Source: Bin5 sp965242905 (GTDB lineage Bacteria > Chloroflexota > Anaerolineae > Caldilineales > Caldilineaceae). Taken from it: a stretch of 64,000 nucleotides of DNA. Below, in pieces: positions 8,901-15,940 of the stretch (positions within the stretch are counted from its first letter, which is position 1; each line of letters begins with the position of its first letter). Below the pieces are notes generated by a model that saw only the letters and a list, made by a program, of their open reading frames with translations, was not told where the DNA came from and searched no databases. The DNA lies in assembly GCA_965242905.1 (NCBI GenBank), contig CBDETM010000002.1, positions 1,426,001-1,490,000 of the forward strand, given 5' to 3'. Position numbers and translations under genes: made by a program.

Positions 8901-9360
8901 CCGCGGCGGCGGCCTGGCGCGTATTGAGGGCATGGTACGTCTGGTGGAAGGGCTGGCGCTGCCGCGTGAGGAGATCGAATTTCATCTCACGTATTACAAC
9001 ACCAACACTTTCTGGATTCACATAGACAACCTTCTGGAGACACTGGGATTGGCGCGGGCGGACCTGGGGGATGGGCGGGTGGTGGCGGAGGCGCTGGGGC
9101 GCATGGCGGCACGCATGCCGACCTATGTGACGTTGAAGGAGGTAAAGAAGCGCTGGGGGCGCGGTCAGGAGGATATTTTCCCGGTCACGCAGTTTGAGAA
9201 GCTGTGGGGGGATATGACGGCGTTGCCGGAGATGGATTGTAGGTACGTTGTTGTGCCGCGCGTGCGGGGCCAACAACTGAAGGAGGTGGCCCAGTTGGAC
9301 GGCTGGCTGCGGGACGGCTCCGCGGCGTACGTGGAAGGGTTGTGCGACTGGCCGGAATAG
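5989..9360 (+). CDS. Bifunctional GHMP-type sugar kinase / UDPGP-family uridylyltransferase
   Basis: At 1123 residues this looks like a two-enzyme fusion. After a helical N-terminal part (1-170), a GHMP-kinase region resembling L-fucokinase is visible: DLTHSGWSD at 187-195, PKGSRLAVSTSLL at 320-332, GGGWQDSGGI at 375-384, and the C-terminal GGMSGGGMGFLF at 535-546. From about 740 a UDPGP-type pyrophosphorylase follows: LAGGAGSRW at 754-762, then HNIDTVGAHVD and TYYNTNTFWIHIDNLL. The likely role is phosphorylation of a free sugar at C1 and transfer of UMP, giving a UDP-sugar. The order is the reverse of the known FKP kinase/guanylyltransferase. The kinase loops are non-canonical (GSR instead of GSG), so substrate and kinase activity are uncertain. 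A second ATG at 6001 could be the true start. Confidence 0.8.
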   Translation: MSSEMSTLVKIITAADADTRNRSLKAFARTASAETLLRECAALDRLRRENENLYEQVRALFFLYSIHRFHLPGKAGIAARGVIPFRGYEDLLHRRFHEAIETFLRHQSQAGPSEALSSGLAAAYRQLGFQTLADQVRRSVRSIAGNQWMFRVGHPSDHPLRVRKRLLRPLENGLFPLLREATPVRMDLTHSGWSDIFFLGMDFPEGARVLNVSIDLSVDGGGQTEGRGPRPPVEGYFRVIDRPVLRLVSVDLQASAEITTFAEVFDFARDHLGLLKAALIAAGIVPPGMEGAHQPLSDLLTQLVGSGQGIELVSKVNDIPKGSRLAVSTSLLACLITVSMRATGQVRSLAGGLSEDERRLVAARAILGEWLGGSGGGWQDSGGIWPGIKLIEGRLSSEGDPEFGVSRGRLLPGHHLFGRDEISDETRQALQASLVLVHGGMAQDVGPILEMVTEKYLLRSEKEWAGRQQAIGTLDEILGHLKAGNVKAIGEATESNFRGPIQTIIPWAGNLYTDRLIEQARVAFGEHFWGFWMLGGMSGGGMGFLFDPRYKAAAKVRMQEIMDATKGRMEDAVPFAMQPVVYDFAINERGTRAELHGAPGGTRVGSERAAALMPADYYRLTVPDTLRQDPWLLTPAQRAELEVFGAASGGDPALVDVLPSLLQRMMPQKQEEDSQDSLSALLTANAFDREQHEQIRGDLRSGRIGLAQNRLPTRSLIEDVAPEEVVDATAGLPDRLGEIGAAALRAGEAAVVTLAGGAGSRWSQGAGVVKALNPFARLGGSHRSFIETHLAKSRRSGRLCGMPLPHIVTTSYLTHGAIAKALSNGDDCGYSGPLLLSPGRSIGLRMVPMVRDLRFAWEETARQVLDVQAEKVQESLHGALVNWARTEGEGNDYVDNLPDQCIHPVGHWYEVPNLLRNGVLRGLLAERPQLQYLMMHNIDTVGAHVDPGLLGLHISSGAAMTAEVIHRRLEDRGGGLARIEGMVRLVEGLALPREEIEFHLTYYNTNTFWIHIDNLLETLGLARADLGDGRVVAEALGRMAARMPTYVTLKEVKKRWGRGQEDIFPVTQFEKLWGDMTALPEMDCRYVVVPRVRGQQLKEVAQLDGWLRDGSAAYVEGLCDWPE

Positions 9361-9375
9361 CCGGAAGGATACGCG

Positions 9376-10416
9376 CTACGCCAGCACGGGGTTGGGCGCG
9401 TCCGGCAGATGCTGGTAGCTGGGATCCTCTCTTTGCTTTTCGAGGATGGCGGCGATCTCACGCCAGGTGGCGACGATGCCGACCGGGATGGTGGGCAGGT
9501 CGTCCTCTATGGCCCTATGGAGCTTGCCCAGTTTGTAGCAGGGCACGGCGGCATACATGTGATGCTCGATGTGGTAGTTCATGTGCCAGTAGAGGAACTG
9601 CACAAACGGGTTTACTCTAAAGGTGCGGGTGCAGAGGCGAAAATCGGGAATGTGGTCGGTAAGGCCGACGTGTTGTGTATTGTTACAGAGGAAGAGCAGC
9701 CAGCCGCCGTAGAACGGGGCCAGCGTTACCAACACCGGAAGCAGCCAGAGGCCCGGGACTACGGTGAAATGCAGTGCCAGAGAGACGACGGTCAAGAGAA
9801 GATGACCGATCAGGAGAACGCGCGCCCAGTTGAATAGGCGCCGGCGCTTCTCAGTCGCATCCGGCGGGAAGAGTATGTATTCCCAGTCCCCTTCCTCACC
9901 TTCCAAGCGCCCGAAGCTCAGGCGTACCACCCCCTTTATGCGCTGGAACAGCCCCGTGGGATTGATGAGAGCGACCTGGTAGAAGGCCTTGCGCGTGAAG
10001 TCCACGGGCAGAACGACCTCGAGATCGTCGGGCTGGTGCAGGGTGTACTTGTGGTGTTCCTGATGACTGGCCCAGAAGTAGACGTGGTTGAACCAGCCGA
10101 GGAAGCTGAAGACGCGCAGGAAGAACTCGTTGAGGAATTTGGTTCGAAAGACAGTTCGGTGACAGAGTTCATGGAAGCCGTTGAGGAGGAATGCGTAAAA
10201 GGTGCCATGCAGGAAGAGGGCGATGAGGAGGCCCCACCAGAGCCCCGCCTGCAGGGAAAACCAGGCGGCCGCGCCTGTAAGCGCCAGAAGGCCCAGATGC
10301 CCGAGCGATTGCAAAAGGCCGAACAGATCGCTGCGTTGATTGAGCTCGGCGAGGACGGCACGATCGATGGGCGATCTGTACCACGTGATCTTGGATTGTG
10401 CGGGTCCGTAGGTCAT
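9376..10416 (-). CDS. Membrane fatty acid desaturase
   Basis: The three histidine clusters of the di-iron membrane desaturase/hydroxylase family are present: HELCH, HQEHH, and HIEHH followed by MYAAVPCYKL. Between them lie several long hydrophobic segments (LLALTGAAAWF, LLIGHLLLTVVSLAL, LLPVLVTLAPFYGGWLLFL). Such enzymes insert double bonds or hydroxyls into acyl chains in the cytoplasmic membrane using O2 and an electron donor. I chose the ATG at 10416 (protein starts MTYGPAQ, 346 residues) because AAAGGA precedes it. The frame is open further upstream, but there it runs into low-complexity sequence and repeat copy 2. No electron-donor gene is adjacent. The end converges with the kinase fusion, 15 bases away. 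Confidence 0.9.
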   Translation of the reverse strand: MTYGPAQSKITWYRSPIDRAVLAELNQRSDLFGLLQSLGHLGLLALTGAAAWFSLQAGLWWGLLIALFLHGTFYAFLLNGFHELCHRTVFRTKFLNEFFLRVFSFLGWFNHVYFWASHQEHHKYTLHQPDDLEVVLPVDFTRKAFYQVALINPTGLFQRIKGVVRLSFGRLEGEEGDWEYILFPPDATEKRRRLFNWARVLLIGHLLLTVVSLALHFTVVPGLWLLPVLVTLAPFYGGWLLFLCNNTQHVGLTDHIPDFRLCTRTFRVNPFVQFLYWHMNYHIEHHMYAAVPCYKLGKLHRAIEDDLPTIPVGIVATWREIAAILEKQREDPSYQHLPDAPNPVLA

Positions 10417-10550
10417 GGCCGGCGGTCCTTTCCATTGCGGGCATATGGCCGTTGCGGCTGCCCCGGCAAGCTGGCGGTAGTAAGGCGAGGAATATAGGGG
10501 GATTGTACCTGATTCTCGACTGGCACGCAACCGAATTGAGGCGCTGGGGT

Positions 10551-11009
10551 GCATCCCAGATTTGGGGTGGGAACAGTCCGGCGGGGAATCGACGCCAGCG
10601 GTGGCTGGCGTTGTATACCGTCTTTGGGCAAGACGCAGTGCAGGCGCCGGGCCTGGCCGTACGGTGGAGTCCGTCAGTTGGGGCGGGTGCGAGGGCAGGC
10701 ACGAGGCCGGCACGTGCGGGGACCTGATGGGACTGGCGGGACGTGGTCTGGCTGGGCACCTTCAAGTAGGCACCTGTCACCAATATCGACACCCGGTTCG
10801 ATGAGGCGTGTTGTAGGAGAGGGGGCGTTGCGGGGGCGGAGCCCCCGCACAAGGGAGGGCCGAATAGGCCCGACCGCCCAAACTGCAGGGGTTAGGGGCT
10901 GGGGGCCAGGGGTCAGTGATTGGGCAGTCTATTGGGGATGGATGTGAGGGCTGGACATGGCTTAGTCTTTGCTTAAGGAAGGCGAAAGTTCGCACCTTTT
11001 TTGGGATGC
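10551..11009 (+). repeat. Dispersed hairpin-rich element, copy 2 (complete)
   Basis: The left end reads GCATCCCAGATTTGGGG and the right end ccttttttgggatgc, an imperfect inverted pair. The interior carries CCAGCGGTGGCTGGCG, a degenerate GGGCAGGC palindrome near 10692, the ACCTGTCACCAATATCGACA block, and the conserved double-hairpin core at 10819-10879 with loops GGA and GAATA. It sits in the 770-base divergent gap between the desaturase (minus) and the solute-binding lipoprotein (plus). No reading frame in it looks real. Confidence 0.85.
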
Positions 11010-11028
11010 ACGGCCGATTTTCCTGCGA

Positions 11029-11057
11029 TTGACACGTCCAATCTAATTATATATAGT
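11029..11057 (+). promoter_or_regulatory. Strong sigma70-type promoter for the binding-protein gene
   Basis: A perfect TTGACA (11029-11034) is followed by a 17-base spacer and TATAGT (11052-11057), in an AT-rich stretch unlike the surroundings. The -35 box begins 20 bases after the right end of repeat copy 2. This leaves a leader of roughly 120 bases before the ATG at 11187. Confidence 0.7.
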
Positions 11058-11186
11058 GGAAGCCCCGTACGATGGCGCTGGTAAGGAATATCATTGCCAC
11101 ATTGTGATGCGAGATCACGGCGCTGTATTCTGCCTTTCTGCACACTACCCACGCCACGATTTGCACGGCAAAGGAGAAGAGACGAA

Positions 11187-12971
11187 ATGTCGAAACGTAC
11201 AACACTGTCGAGACGCCATTTTCTGACGTTGAGCGGAACTGTTGGGGCGACGGCGCTGGTCGCGGCCTGTGCTCCTGGCGGCGCGAGCGAGACGGCGCCG
11301 AGCGACGGGGGAGAGTCTGCCACAGTGCCGGAGACGGCAACGCAATCGATCCCCGAGTTGCTGGGTGCGGACATGCCTGGAAGTCCGGATCACCCCAGAG
11401 GCTGGACAACGGTGCTGCCCGATCTGCCGGAGGGCCTGCCCCCTGCTCCGGGACAGGAGCCTATTGAAATCTCGATTACACGACGCGTGGACTCCCAGAC
11501 CGCATTTGGCGAAGGGGATTCACTGGATAACAATCCCTGGTCGCGCATGATCGAGAAACTTTTCGGCGTCAAGCTCACGTTAGCCTGGAGTTGGTCGTCG
11601 GGTGACGAACAGACAACCAAGTACAACCTGGCCATGGCCAGCGGCGATATGCCCGACTACCTGGAGACTGTGCCGTCCAACATCTTCCTCAAGATGATAG
11701 AGGCCAATCTGCTGGAGGAAATCACCGACGCATTTGCCATGTATGCCAGCCAGAGCTGGCAGGATATCTGGGCGCAGCACGGCGACCTTCCCTGGATCTA
11801 TTCCACAGTGAACGGCCGCAAATATGGGTTGCCCTTCGTAGCGCAACAGGCACAGAACGACCACATCCTCTGGTATCGGAAGGACTGGTTCGATAAGCTC
11901 GGTCTGTCCGTCCCGCAGACGCTTGACGAGTTGCACGATGCTGCCCTGGCGGTGGTCGAAGCCGACATCGGAATAGGTGCGCCGGGCACCACAGTCGGCC
12001 TGCTGGCCAACAGGTCCTATGGCGCCAATTGGTTCGGCAGTATTGATCCGATTTGGGGGCCCTACGGAGTCATTCCGCACCAGTGGAGCGAGGTCGGAGG
12101 TGAATTGGTCTACGACAGCATTCGCGAAGAGATAAAAGAGCCGCTGGAGCTCCTGAGCCAGTGGTACCAGGACGGCGTCTTCCGCAAGGATTTCTTTACG
12201 TTCAGCACTTCGGACTCGATCCAGGACGTGGCATCCGGCCATTGCGGCATCCACTACACACCTTCGTGGGGCGCCTGGCTGGATACCGTGCGCAACGATC
12301 CGGAAACGGTGTGGGCATTCGCCGACAATCCGGCCGGCCCCAATGGCAACCGCGCACGTAACACCGCGAACGCCTTTTATCCTTCGCCATTCTGCTTCCG
12401 CAAGGGAATGGAATACGTGGAAGAGATTTTCGAGATTACCAACTTCATGCAGGCGTTGAGCGAAGAACCCGACCGGCGCTTTCACGGCTGGGAGGGTCAC
12501 GACTACGAGTTCCAGGAGGACGGTTCGGTAGCTACTACGAATATCTTCTGGAAATTCGCCGCCATCGGACCAGTCGGCACTCGCGGCAGTGGCAACATCG
12601 ACCCCGCAAACCGTGCCAACGAGATCCGCTATCAGTTGGAGTGGGCCGACATTCCTGTTGAGGAGCGGGACGCTTACCAGACATTGTCGCTGGAGGACCC
12701 GACCGGTGTGTCCATAATTTCAAAGGAGGCGCTCCTTTTCATTCTGGATACAGCCGAACAAGGGAAACTCAGCAAGTTCCAAAGCCTGCCCACGCCAACA
12801 ATGATTGAGCGAAACAGCGACCTCAACAAGCTGCAAGACGAGACGATCCTTGGCATCATCATAGGCGACAAACCGATGAGCGCGTTCGACGAGTTTGTCG
12901 AGCAGTGGAAAAGCCAGGGCGGCGATCAGATAACGCAGGAAGTGAATGAATGGTGGGCGGCCAGGTCTTGA
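11187..12971 (+). CDS. Tat-exported extracellular sugar-binding lipoprotein
   Basis: The 594-residue product starts MSKRTTLSRRHF with a twin-arginine signal (RR at 9-10) and a lipobox ending at Cys28 (ALVAAC). A Thr/Glu/Ser-rich linker and a large family-1 extracellular solute-binding domain follow. The length (over 500 residues) fits the oligosaccharide-binding subgroup related to LplA/YtcQ (family knowledge). It should capture an oligosaccharide at the outer membrane face and deliver it to a binding-protein-dependent permease, but no permease or ATPase is adjacent, so it must share a transporter encoded elsewhere. I chose the ATG at 11187, preceded by AAGGAGAAG; the open frame upstream to 11094 has no signal character. 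A strong promoter lies at 11029. Confidence 0.88.
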   Translation: MSKRTTLSRRHFLTLSGTVGATALVAACAPGGASETAPSDGGESATVPETATQSIPELLGADMPGSPDHPRGWTTVLPDLPEGLPPAPGQEPIEISITRRVDSQTAFGEGDSLDNNPWSRMIEKLFGVKLTLAWSWSSGDEQTTKYNLAMASGDMPDYLETVPSNIFLKMIEANLLEEITDAFAMYASQSWQDIWAQHGDLPWIYSTVNGRKYGLPFVAQQAQNDHILWYRKDWFDKLGLSVPQTLDELHDAALAVVEADIGIGAPGTTVGLLANRSYGANWFGSIDPIWGPYGVIPHQWSEVGGELVYDSIREEIKEPLELLSQWYQDGVFRKDFFTFSTSDSIQDVASGHCGIHYTPSWGAWLDTVRNDPETVWAFADNPAGPNGNRARNTANAFYPSPFCFRKGMEYVEEIFEITNFMQALSEEPDRRFHGWEGHDYEFQEDGSVATTNIFWKFAAIGPVGTRGSGNIDPANRANEIRYQLEWADIPVEERDAYQTLSLEDPTGVSIISKEALLFILDTAEQGKLSKFQSLPTPTMIERNSDLNKLQDETILGIIIGDKPMSAFDEFVEQWKSQGGDQITQEVNEWWAARS

Positions 12972-13060
12972 GTGAGCAGGTGTCGTTGACGTTTGTTTGA
13001 CCAGGAAATTGCGGGCCTATCGCGTTGTCCGTCTACGAAGGAGACAGTGAGGCAACTACT

Positions 13061-13086
13061 GGGGCACCCACAAGGGGTGCGCCTAC
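13061..13086 (+). repeat. Short GGGCACCC palindrome, possible terminator
   Basis: GGGGCACCCACAAGGGGTGCGCC forms a short hairpin in the gap between the convergent binding-protein and clpB genes. Its pattern (G-rich arm, ACAA loop, C-rich arm, CTAC) matches the GGGCAGGC-ACAAG-GCCTGCCC units inside the dispersed element, so it may be a minimal member of that family. There is no T-run, so terminator function is doubtful. Confidence 0.45.
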
Positions 13087-13123
13087 AGTGTGACGGCTGA
13101 TTGGAAGGAAGTGTCGACGAGCC

Positions 13124-15745
13124 CTAGCTACTGACCTGGACTGCGGGCACCAGCTCAGAAGCGGCGGCCACGGAAAAGACGATCTGTCCGTCCTGTTCAG
13201 CAGCGAGGACATGATCGCCGCTGCCCACACGGCCGTCGAGGATTTCCAGCGCCAGCGGATCGGCCACAGTGCGCTGGATAGCGCGCTTGAGCGGACGGGC
13301 GCCGTAGGCCGGGTCGTAGCCGTCCTGAACGATCAGGGCCTTGGCTTCGGTGGTCAGATCGAGAGTTATGTCGCGGTCGGCCAGCAGGGCGCACAGCCTT
13401 TCGAGTTGGATTTCGGCAATGCCCTCCAGGTTACCGGCCGACAGGCTGTGGAAGATGACAATCTCGTCGACGCGGTTGAGGAATTCCGGCCGGAACTGCT
13501 GGCGCATGGCGGTCATTACGCGGCGCTCTACCTCTTCATCGAGGCCGGCGACGTCGAGGATGAACTGGCTGCCGACGTTGCTGGTCATGATGATGACGGT
13601 GTTGCGGAAGTCGACGGTGCGGCCCTGGCCATCGGTCAGGCGGCCGTCGTCCAGCACCTGCAACAGCACGTTGAACACCTCGATGTGGGCCTTCTCGATT
13701 TCATCGAATAGAACGACGGAGTAGGGGCGGCGGCGCACGGCCTCGGTGAGCTGGCCGCCTTCGTCGTAGCCGACGTAGCCGGGCGGGGCGCCGAGGAGGC
13801 GGGCGACGGTGTGGCGCTCCTGGTATTCGCTCATGTCGATGCGAACGAGGTTGTGTTCGTCGTCGAAGAGAAATTCGGCCAGGGCGCGCGCCAGTTCGGT
13901 TTTGCCGACGCCGGTGGGGCCGAGGAAGATAAAGCTGCCGATGGGGCGGTTGGGGTCCTGGAGGCCGGCGCGGCTGCGGCGAATGGCAGCGGCAACGGCG
14001 GCGACGGCCTGTTCCTGGCCGACCACGCGTTTGTGCAGCTCTTCATTCATGCGCACGAGGCGTTCGCGTTCTCCTTCCATCAGCTTATTGACGGGGATGC
14101 CGGTCCATTCGCTGACGACGGCGGCGATTTCATCGTCGTCGACCTCCTCTTTCAGAAGCGCGCCGCCGGCCTGGATGGCGGCCACATTCTGGCTGGCGGC
14201 GTCAAGCTGCTGCTGCAGTTCGTTCATGCGCCCGTAGCGGAGCTCGGCAGCCCGCTGCAGATCATAGTCGCGTTCGGCCTGCTCGATATCTGTGCGCAGC
14301 TGCTCGCTTTCCTCTTTCAGGGTGCGCAGCGCCTGGATGGCGGAGCGCTCGGCCTGCCAGCGGATGGAGAGTTCGGAGCTGGTTTCCTGCAGGTCGGCCA
14401 GCTCTTTTTCGAGGGCATCGAGGCGCTGCTTGCTGGCCTCGTCGGACTCCTTGCGCAGGGCTTCGCGTTCGATCTCCAGCTGCATCACATGGCGTTCCAA
14501 CTCGTCCAGCTTCTTCGGTTTGGAGTCGATCTGCATGCGCAGTCGACTGGCGGCCTCATCGACGAGGTCGATGGCCTTGTCGGGGAGCTGGCGGTCGCTG
14601 ATGTAGCGGTGGCTGAGCTGGGCGGCGGCGATGACGGCGCCATCGGTCACGCGCACGCCGTGATGGACTTCGTATCGTTCCTTGAGACCGCGCAGGATGG
14701 AGACGGTATCCTCGACGGTGGGTTCGCCAACGAAGACGGGCTGGAAGCGGCGTTCGAGGGCGGCATCCTTTTCGATATGTTTGCGATACTCGTCGAGAGT
14801 GGTGGCGCCGATGGCATGGAGCTCGCCGCGGGCCAGCATGGGCTTGAGCATGTTGGAGGCGTCCATCGAGCCCTCGGCGGCACCGGCGCCGACGAGGGTG
14901 TGCATCTCGTCGATGAAGAGGAGGACCTCGCCTTCGGCGTCGCGGATTTCGTTGAGAACGGCCTTGAGCCGCTCCTCGAACTCGCCGCGGTACTTAGCCC
15001 CGGCCACCAGAGAGCCCAGGTCGAGCGCGACCAGACGCTTGTTTTTCAGGGTTGTGGGCACGTCACCGTTGATAATGCGTTGGGCCAGACCCTCGGCGAT
15101 GGCGGTCTTGCCGACGCCGGGTTCGCCGATGAGGACGGGGTTGTTCTTGGTGCGGCGGCTGAGGATCTGCACGACGCGGCGGATCTCCTGATCGCGGCCG
15201 ATGATGGGATCGAGGTTGCCTTTGCCGGCCTCGGCGGTCAGGTCGCGACCGTATTTTGCGAGGGCCTCATACTGGGCCTCAGGGTTCTGACTGGTGACGC
15301 GCTGGCTGCCGCGCACGGCGGCAAGGCCCTGCATGATGGCGTTGTAGTCGACGCCGTGGCGCTCCAACAGCTGGCGGACGGCACCGTTTCGGGACGAGGC
15401 CATCGCCATGAGGAGATGCTCGGTGGAGGTGTACTCGTCCTTCATGTTGGCGGCAATGGTTTCAGCTTCTTCGAGAAGCTGAGCCAGATCGCGGCCCATA
15501 CGCATTTCCACTGCGCCGCCGCTGACGCGTGATTTGGCGGCGAGGCGCTGTTCGACTCCGGCCTGAAGGCTTTCCCTATCGCCGCCCATGCGATCGATCA
15601 CGGCAGGCACGACGCCTCCCTGCTGGCGCAGGAGCGCGAGCAGGAGATGCTCCGGCTCGATACTGGCATGCTTGTATTCCCTGGCCTCGTTTTGGGCCTC
15701 GACAATTGCTTCACTTGCCTTTTCGGTCAAGCGATCGAATCTCAT
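13124..15745 (-). CDS. clpB: ATP-dependent disaggregase ClpB
   Basis: At 873 residues with the complete ClpB layout, this is a Hsp100 chaperone that threads aggregated proteins in cooperation with DnaK. The Clp N-domain repeats occupy about 1-145. The first AAA+ module has Walker A GEPGVGKT at 207-214 and Walker B LLFIDE near 275-280. The coiled-coil middle domain covers about 405-525, and the second AAA+ module has Walker A GPTGVGKT at 609-616. The middle domain separates it from ClpA and ClpC. The ATG follows GGGAGAG. It lies last in a minus-strand series after the copper genes, with a 195-base gap in which I see no CIRCE or other heat-shock operator. Confidence 0.97.
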   Translation of the reverse strand: MRFDRLTEKASEAIVEAQNEAREYKHASIEPEHLLLALLRQQGGVVPAVIDRMGGDRESLQAGVEQRLAAKSRVSGGAVEMRMGRDLAQLLEEAETIAANMKDEYTSTEHLLMAMASSRNGAVRQLLERHGVDYNAIMQGLAAVRGSQRVTSQNPEAQYEALAKYGRDLTAEAGKGNLDPIIGRDQEIRRVVQILSRRTKNNPVLIGEPGVGKTAIAEGLAQRIINGDVPTTLKNKRLVALDLGSLVAGAKYRGEFEERLKAVLNEIRDAEGEVLLFIDEMHTLVGAGAAEGSMDASNMLKPMLARGELHAIGATTLDEYRKHIEKDAALERRFQPVFVGEPTVEDTVSILRGLKERYEVHHGVRVTDGAVIAAAQLSHRYISDRQLPDKAIDLVDEAASRLRMQIDSKPKKLDELERHVMQLEIEREALRKESDEASKQRLDALEKELADLQETSSELSIRWQAERSAIQALRTLKEESEQLRTDIEQAERDYDLQRAAELRYGRMNELQQQLDAASQNVAAIQAGGALLKEEVDDDEIAAVVSEWTGIPVNKLMEGERERLVRMNEELHKRVVGQEQAVAAVAAAIRRSRAGLQDPNRPIGSFIFLGPTGVGKTELARALAEFLFDDEHNLVRIDMSEYQERHTVARLLGAPPGYVGYDEGGQLTEAVRRRPYSVVLFDEIEKAHIEVFNVLLQVLDDGRLTDGQGRTVDFRNTVIIMTSNVGSQFILDVAGLDEEVERRVMTAMRQQFRPEFLNRVDEIVIFHSLSAGNLEGIAEIQLERLCALLADRDITLDLTTEAKALIVQDGYDPAYGARPLKRAIQRTVADPLALEILDGRVGSGDHVLAAEQDGQIVFSVAAASELVPAVQVSS

Positions 15746-15940
15746 TTATCTCTCCCTTTCGGTTCCTAATCCCAATCCGGCACAGAATGCCTCGCACCGG
15801 ACCTGCAGTGGCCGTGTGTTTTCTGAATTCAGTGTAGTCTGCGTTCATCACAGGCACGTTTGCAGAGTGTAAGAGAAAGATATGCGGTGGGGCGGGAAGC
15901 TGAGACCGTTCTTGAACGGTAGAGGGGACGGGTCGCGGGG

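Noticed and set aside
10562..10947. Short open frames inside repeat copy 2
   Set aside because: They arise in GC-rich repeat DNA; the corresponding frames differ between copies and show no conserved protein.
13811..15532. 573-codon plus-strand open frame
   Set aside because: It lies entirely antisense to clpB, and its Gly/Ala/Val-rich translation reflects GC-rich third positions of the real gene.
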